Below are positions 58,698-64,000 of a stretch of DNA of 64,000 nucleotides, one piece after another. Source of the DNA: Corylus avellana (taxonomy: Eukaryota > Streptophyta > Magnoliopsida > Fagales > Betulaceae); the NCBI RefSeq assembly GCF_901000735.1, contig NC_081541.1, positions 37,218,060-37,282,059 on the forward strand, given 5' to 3'. A model generated the notes under the pieces. The model saw nothing but the letters and a program-made list of their open reading frames with translations. It was not told the origin of the DNA and did not search any database. The position numbers and the translations under genes are program-made. Position 1 is the stretch's first letter. Each line of letters opens with the position of its first letter.

Positions 58698-59091
58698 ACT
58701 ATTGATCTTGTAGTTTAATTTACTTTTTATTTTTTTTATTTTTGTAGAAGATCTTTAGCGTTCAATCTGAGTGGACGCTAATGCTCACTTATCAGAAAGT
58801 GGACGCTAATAATGCATTAAAGTGGACGTTATTGATCTTGTAGTTTAATTTACTTTTTATTTTTTTATTTTTGTAGAAGATCTTTAGCGTTCAATCTGAG
58901 TGGACACTAATGCTCACTTATCAGCGTCCACTATCTTGTAGTTTAATTTACTTTTTATTTTTGTAGAAAATCTTTAGCGTCCACTCAGAGTGGACGCTAA
59001 TGCTCACTTATCAGCGCCCACTTTCAAAGTGGATGCTAATAATGCACTATCAGCGTCCACTTTGAGTGGACGCTATTGATCTTGTAGTTTA

Positions 59092-59123
<32 letters not shown>

Positions 59124-59757
59124 GTAGAAGATCTTTAGAGTGGACGCTAATGCTCACTCATCAGCGTCCACTTTGCGTGGACGCTATTGATCTTGTAGTT
59201 TAATTTACTTTTTATTTATTTTTTTTAATATTTTTGTAGAAGATCTTTAGTGTCCACTCAGAGTGGACGCTAATGCTCACTTATCAGCGTCCACTTTCAA
59301 AGTGGATGCTAATAATGCACTATCTGCGTCCACTTTGAGTGGACGCTATTGATCTTATAGTTTAATTTACTTTTTATTTTATTTTTTTTGTACAAGATCT
59401 TTAGCGTCCACTCTCTATTGAGGTCAATTAATTTTTTTTATTTATATATTTGACTATTAGCGTCCACTATTAGTGGACGCTGATACTAAACTATCAGCGT
59501 CGACTAATAGTGGACGCTAATAGTGATAGTGTCGCCCCTAATAATTTTCCCGCCTCTGGTGTAATTCTCGCTAGTCTATTAGCGTCCACTATAAAGTGGA
59601 CGCTAATATTTATCTTTTGGGTCGACTATTAGCATCCATTTCAAAGTGGCTGCTAATACTCGACTATTAAGGGCGACTTTCAAAAGTTGACGCTAATAGG
59701 TGACCATTAGCGTCGACTTCGAAGTCGCCCCTGATGAGTAAATTTTTTGTAGTGTAT

Positions 59758-60287
59758 AAACTCAGTTCTTGTAAGAACTTTTTCATCCATAACAATTCTT
59801 TGGCCGCTTCAGTGATAGCAATGTACTCTGCCTCTGTGGTAGACAAAGCAACACACTTCTGCAATCTGGATTGCCATGGCACTGTTCCCCCTGAATAAGT
59901 AATCAGGTACCCTAAAGTAGATTTTTTGGAATCAATATCCCCAGCCATATCTGCGTTTATAAACCCATCAAGCACCTGTTGACCACTACCGAAGCACAAA
60001 CATACTCTCGAAGTACCTCTAAGATACCTAAGAATCCATTTCATAGCTGCCCAATGTGCTTTGCCAGGATTAGAAAGGAACCGATTGACAACTCCAACAG
60101 TATGAGCAATATCAGGCCTTGTACACACTATGGCGTACATTAAGCTACTCACGACTAATGAGTAAGGCACTTTCTTTATTTCATCTTTTTCTTTCTCACT
60201 TGTAGGACTTTGCTTTGAACTCAACTTCAAATGACCTGTAAGTGTAGAGCTCGCCGGTTTTGCCTTGTTCATGTTGAACCTGTCCAA
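59758..60287 (-). pseudogene. Copia RNase H, N-terminal part (upstream of CACTA insertion)
   Basis: Reads SLMYAIVCTRPDIAHTVGVV, HWAAMKWILRYLRGTS, a DADMAGD-like motif (NADMAGDIDSKKST) and LSTTEAEYIAITEAAKELLW, typical of Tnt1-type RNase H with catalytic D and E positions. The frame then enters the CACTA-type element and is resumed at 47058. Confidence 0.88.
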
Positions 60288-60410
60288 TACTTTCTCGATA
60301 TAACTCTCCTATGATAGCCACAATTTTTCTTTTTTCCTATCACGAGAGATCTTCATACCAAAAATCTGTTTTGCGAGTCCCAAGTCCTTCATAGCAAGGG
60401 ACTTACTCAA

Positions 60411-60898
60411 TTATTTCTTCAGTCTGTCAATTTTACTAGTGTCATGACAAATAATTAACATGTCGTCCACATATAGCAAGAGAATAATAAATTCTCTATC
60501 AGAGAATTTCTTCACAAACACACAATGATCTGATGTGGTTCTGTCATACCCATGATCAACCATAAAGGAATTCTCCATACCTGTTTGAGTCTGTACAAGC
60601 TCTTTTTCAACTGACACATTAAGTGTTCTTTGCCTCTAGCTGTGAACCTCTCTGGTTGCTCCATATAAATTTCCTCCTCCAAGTCATCATGAAGGAAAGC
60701 AGTCTTCACATCAAGCTGTTCGATCTCCAAATTCATTTTGGCAGCCAAACTTAAAACAACTATAGTAGAAGACATCTTTACCACGGGTGAGAAAATTTCA
60801 TCAAAATCAATGCCCTTCTTTTGACCGAACCCCTTTACAACTAGTCGCACCTTGTACCTTGGCTGTGATCTATTTGGTTCAATCTTGCATCTGAACAC
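60411..60898 (-). pseudogene. Copia reverse transcriptase, broken
   Basis: One frame reads YKVRLVVKGFGQKKGIDFDE, IFSPVVKMSS, QLDVKTAFLHDDLEEEIYME and KSLYRLKQ; a second frame overlaps with the LLLYVDDMLIICHD motif, the YVDD catalytic centre. A frameshift with loss of the usual APRQWY region links the two. Confidence 0.88.
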
Positions 60899-61213
60899 TC
60901 ATTTATTCTTGAGTGCTCTCTTGCCCTTAGGTAGTTCCACCAATTCATTTGTGTGATTCTCATGCAAGAATTTCATCTCGTCTTGCATGGCTTCTAACCA
61001 TTTATTTTTCTAGTTATGTAGCATAACCTCTTGATAACTTTCTGGAAGGCTATCGATCTCTGGTAGATCTCTTCAACTGAATATCAGCAGCTAGTTCTGA
61101 AGAAGCTTGCTCTAGATGTTCTTCTTACTCCACATTATCAATTGCAGGCTCACCATTTTCACCAACTATATCAACCTATTCTTCTTGTACATCTCCCATA
61201 TGTTCATCATGCA

Positions 61214-61876
61214 TCACACGAGGAGGAATAACTGGATCCAAATCGACACGGTATTCACTGAGAGACTCTGCCTTTTTTTTTTATCTAAGTCTTCAATGGT
61301 TTGGTCTTCAAAGAGTACGGCATCTCTGCTTCGTATGATTTTCTTATTAACTAGATCCCACAATCTGTAACCAAACTCCTCGTGCCCATAACCCATGAAG
61401 CTACATTGCTTGACTTTGCTATCAAGCTTTGACATGTCATCTCTAGGGATATGGACAAATGCCCTGCAGCCAAACACTCTCAAGTGCTCAAAAGAAACAT
61501 CTTTCTCTGTCCAAACCCTTTGAGGAATATGACCATCCAAAGGAACTGAAGGAGAAAGACTTATCAAGTCAACTGTTGTCCTCATTGCCTCACCCAAAAA
61601 ATGTTTAGGCAATTTTGCACGAGAGAGCATACACCTAATTCTCTCATAAATGATTCTATTCATTCTCTCTACTACGCCATTATGCTACAGAGTCTTGGGC
61701 ACAGTTTTCTCCAGCCTAATGTCATGGCTTTTGCAATACTCTTCAAACGGTCCTCTATATTCAACACCATTGTCTGCACGGACGCATTTTAATTGCCTTC
61801 TAGTTTCTCTTTCAACCTTCATATGAAAAACTTTGAACACACCCAATAGCTGATCTTTGGTTTTCAAAGCAAACAC
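61214..61876 (-). pseudogene. Copia integrase, broken
   Basis: Pieces: LKCVRADNGVEYRGPFEEYC (with D of the integrase core), then after a stop MNRIIYERIRCMLSRAKLPK, VFGCRAFVHIPRDDMSKLDS and the C-terminal GKQ-like CSFMGYGHEEFGYRLWD. The upstream zinc-binding part, about 61.9-62.1 kb, is degenerate. Confidence 0.85.
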
Positions 61877-62136
61877 ACATACCTTTCTAGAGTAGTCATC
61901 AATAAAGTCACATAATAAAGTGCAATACCTAGAGTTTTAGTGTTCATAATGCAAACATTAGTGTGAACTAAATCAAGAATAGTTTTTTAAGAGGATTTTT
62001 GAAATGAAACTCTTCTTTGTTTTTCAACAAAACAATGAGTACAGGGCGTTAGTGAAATACCTTTATTATTAGGTAGGAGTTGTTCCTTGGCGAGAATCTG
62101 AAATCCCTTCTCACTCATGTGACCAAGCCTCTTGTG

Positions 62137-62535
62137 CTATACCTCAGTGGAGTTTTCATTCCCAACAACAATCGCATCTCCCTTGACTAGTCTTTCAGCT
62201 GTCTTGTAGAGAGTGTTGGTCTTCTTTCCCCTGGCTAAGATAAGAGAACCCTTACTTAGTTTCCATTGTCCAACTCCAAGATAATTGTGGTAGCCTTCAT
62301 CATCAAGTTTTCCAATAAAAATCAAGTTGAAGCGCATTTCAGGAACATGTCTGACATCCTTGAGAATCAATTTGCACCCAATGCTAGTTTCTAGCTGTAT
62401 ATCTCCTATGCCCACAACTTTAAACTTTGCTTCATTTCCCATCCTAACCCAACCAAAATCGCCATTGGTGTAGGAAGTGAAGAAATCTCTATGTGGAGTA
62501 ATATGAAAAGATGCTGCTGTATCAACTACCCACAT
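62137..62535 (-). pseudogene. Copia protease / pre-integrase segment
   Basis: Begins MWVVDTAASFHITPHRDFF; the expected aspartic protease DSGAS motif is D-T-A-A-S here. Continues VRMGNEAKFKVVGIGDIQLE and LKDVRHVPEMRFNLI, the usual Tnt1 order. Confidence 0.85.
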
Positions 62536-62634
62536 AGATTCATCACATGCGAGATTAGTATAAGCTCAATCAAAAGCGAATACCACATCACCATCAGATG
62601 CAACTGATGCAGTGTCTTTTTCTTCTTGACGTTC

Positions 62635-63412
62635 TTAGTCTTTTCCTTTCAACTGTTCCCTTTTAAACTTTCTGCAATATGTTCTTATATGCCCAGGCTT
62701 GCCACAATGAAAACATTTTATGTATGTTTTTGAGTAGGACTTTCCTCTTGACTTGTCATGAATGTCATACTTGTGAGGTCTTCTACTTTTACTTCTCCCC
62801 CGCCTTTCTATAACAAGTGCCTCTAAATGAGAAGAAATAACTTGTTCTTTTTCTTCTTGCTTCTTCATTGAACATGTTGTCTTTTATCATACCCATAGTT
62901 ATCACACCATTGGGAGCCGAGTTACTGAGTGATACCACCAAGGTTTCTCAACTGTCTGGCAAAGAACTCAACACAAGTAATGCTTGCACCTCATTATCTA
63001 GTGCAAGTTTCATGGTAGACAACTCATTCAACAATCCCTGAAAATTACTCAGATGCTCTGTAACACTATGCCCATCTTTATACTTTAAATTCACAAGCCT
63101 TCTTATCCCAAAGGTTTTGTTTTGAGCAGTCTTTCGTTCATAAAGATTCTTTAATTTCTGCCAAAGACTGTAAGCATCAACTTCTTTAGCTACGTAATGA
63201 AAGACACTTTGATCAACCCACTGCTTAATATATCCAATGGCTTTCCTATTCAATTTCTTCCAATCATCGTTGGTTGCAGCAACAGGTTTGACACCTTTCA
63301 ACTCAATGGGGTCAAACAATTCCTTGCAATACAAAATATCTTCCATCCTAGTCTTCCAAATTGAATAATTGGAAGCTGTGAGTTTAACCATACTGTTAGA
63401 TGACTTTTCCAT
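62635..63412 (-). pseudogene. Copia gag (UBN2 domain and zinc knuckle)
   Basis: 63412-62948 reads KLTASNYSIWKTRMEDILYC, AYSLWQKLKNLYERKTAQNK and LSNFQGLLNELSTMKL, a Copia Gag. After a frame change 62868-62635 carries CFHCGKPGHIRTYC, a complete CCHC knuckle. The gag-derived DUF4219 modules of the ankyrin gene at 18-19.5 kb are distantly related to this type of domain. Confidence 0.88.
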
Positions 63413-63451
63413 TTAATTCACACAAGAACTCTATACGAACAATGAACCAAA

Positions 63452-63464
63452 GGCTCTAATACCA
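63452..63464 (-). other. Primer-binding site of the Tnt1-like element
   Basis: TGGTATTAGAGCC on the minus strand, three bases from the LTR end, complementary with one change to initiator methionine tRNA. Confidence 0.8.
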
Positions 63465-63467
63465 CTT

Positions 63468-64000
63468 TGTTAGGGGTGAACATCAATTTCAGATGCTCAA
63501 CGGAATTAATATACCCCTCTTTGTGCAAATTAAATAGTCACACAGGAACAAAATAATAATCAAGTAAACCCACAAGTAAGACACCAAGATTTTTACATGG
63601 AAAATCCTCCAATGCGAAGGTAAAAACCATGTGACCTAGTCCAGTTAAATCTTTCACTATCAACAATAATGAGTTTACAATTGTCTTCCCTAGATAGATA
63701 TCTAGAGGTTATCACCACATCAAGAATACATGCATTCTTGGATTAAACATAAATTCATCATTCTAAAGTGGATTTCAACGAGAATAAAGAAAGATCTCAA
63801 AAATTATGTATTAGCAACCAAGCGACTGGAGAGGAATGCAAACGATCGACACCAGTCAATACGTAGCACTCGTCATCAGGAGCAACACTCTAAAATTGTA
63901 TCAAGAATGAACCACAAACAACCTTCCAATCTTTGACGAACGTGAAAAAGGCGTAACATTTTTTTCTCCTTTTCTTTTTCTTTCTCTCTGTGCCGCCGCA
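63468..64000 (-). repeat. 5' LTR of the Tnt1-like element (cut by window end)
   Basis: Collinear with 46109-46640. About 150 bp are expected beyond the window. Confidence 0.85.

Larger units (their letters stand above)
57008..59720. repeat. Right subterminal palindrome array of the Pack-CACTA
   Basis: More than ten tandem units of about 100-190 bp. A full unit has TTAGCGTCCACTCTGAGTGG, ACGCTAATGCTCACTTATCA, a second palindrome with CTTTCAAAG, a third ending GTGGACGCTATTGATCTTGT and a TTTATTTTTGTAGAAGATC spacer. Shorter units lack one or two palindromes. A TRIM element and an assembly gap interrupt the array. Confidence 0.85.
47059..59754. mobile_element. 12.7-kb non-autonomous CACTA-type transposon carrying host gene fragments (Pack-CACTA)
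   Basis: It starts TACTACAAGAATTT (canonical C changed to T), ends AAATTTTTTGTAGTG, and TAT flanks both sides (47056-47058, 59755-59757). Removing it with one TAT rejoins the Copia RNase H codons. Both ends are lined with palindromic GCGTCCAC...GTGGACGC words (47.08-47.78 and 57.0-59.72 kb), as expected for CACTA subterminal repeats. I found no TNPA/TNPD-like transposase. The central 48.4-55.3 kb holds exons of several unrelated host genes, all on the minus strand, and an AT-rich stretch follows. Confidence 0.85.
46109..64000 (-). mobile_element. Tnt1-like Copia retrotransposon, split by a CACTA-type insertion
   Basis: Direct repeats at 46109-46791 and 63468-64000 (cut by the window end) are its LTRs. 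Reading on the minus strand the order is LTR, initiator-tRNA primer site, gag with zinc knuckle, protease region, integrase, reverse transcriptase and RNase H, then a purine tract and LTR. The RNase H is interrupted between 59755 and 47058 by a 12.7-kb transposon. The LTRs differ at many positions by eye, and pol has stops and frameshifts, so the element is old and inactive. Confidence 0.9.

Noticed and set aside
57008..59420. Regular repeat-spacer pattern, CRISPR-like at first sight
   Set aside because: Repeats are palindromic and variable, spacers are near-identical, and the context is the subterminal region of a plant CACTA-type transposon.

Overview
The window is nuclear DNA of a eudicot plant. 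It is AT-rich, its genes are split by short GT-AG introns, and almost every transposon class typical of flowering plants is present (Copia, L1-type LINEs, hAT, PIF/Harbinger, CACTA, a MULE-like element, TRIM, tRNA-like SINEs). The species cannot be named from the sequence. There are five assembly gaps: 4685-4784, 21181-21280, 30894-30993, 38042-38061 and 58598-58697.

Host genes are few. (1) A minus-strand gene runs from 19537 down to about 4785. I could assemble it exon by exon from splice sites and phases: four tandem DUF4219 exons, an ankyrin-repeat exon, six smaller exons and a PGG membrane-domain exon that runs into a gap. Its two large introns carry a LINE 3' part, a decayed Copia element and a LINE ORF1 fragment. 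(2) A single-exon organic cation/carnitine transporter lies at 35312-36886, minus strand, apparently intact. (3) An orphan PGG last exon lies at 41486-42094, plus strand. (4) A secreted eight-cysteine protein gene at 27272-27727, minus strand, is broken by one in-frame stop.

Layout. 1-4.6 kb: intergenic with PIF/Harbinger and hAT MITEs. 4.7-19.5 kb: the DUF4219-ankyrin-PGG gene. 19.4-23.4 kb: a nearly identical 1.8 kb direct duplication interrupted by a gap and by the 3' end of a CACTA-type element; this looks like two haplotypes placed end to end. 23.6-31 kb: hAT-type elements rich in CGGTTA or GCGGTTA words, further MITEs, and the cysteine-rich pseudogene. 31-35.2 kb: two nested CACTA families, one still carrying a decayed PTTA-type (TNPA-like) gene. 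35.3-36.9 kb: the transporter. 37-39.6 kb: an LTR element without coding capacity. 41-46 kb: MITE, orphan PGG exon, SINE, LINE tail and an element with long terminal inverted repeats.

46.1 kb to the window end is one Tnt1-like Copia retrotransposon (minus strand, 5' LTR cut by the window end). It is split inside its RNase H region by a 12.7 kb CACTA-type transposon (47059-59754, target duplication TAT). I see no transposase in that transposon. Between its subterminal palindrome arrays it carries, all on the minus strand, a GC-rich 5'-UTR-like segment and exons that I read as fragments of exportin-4, ATAD3, an EFR3/SRL2-like protein and the C-terminal half of splicing factor SF3A2. This multi-gene capture (a Pack-CACTA) is the most noteworthy object here, followed by the fourfold DUF4219 exon repeat fused to an ankyrin-PGG gene. 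Protein-family assignments rest on recognition of motifs, not on database searches.
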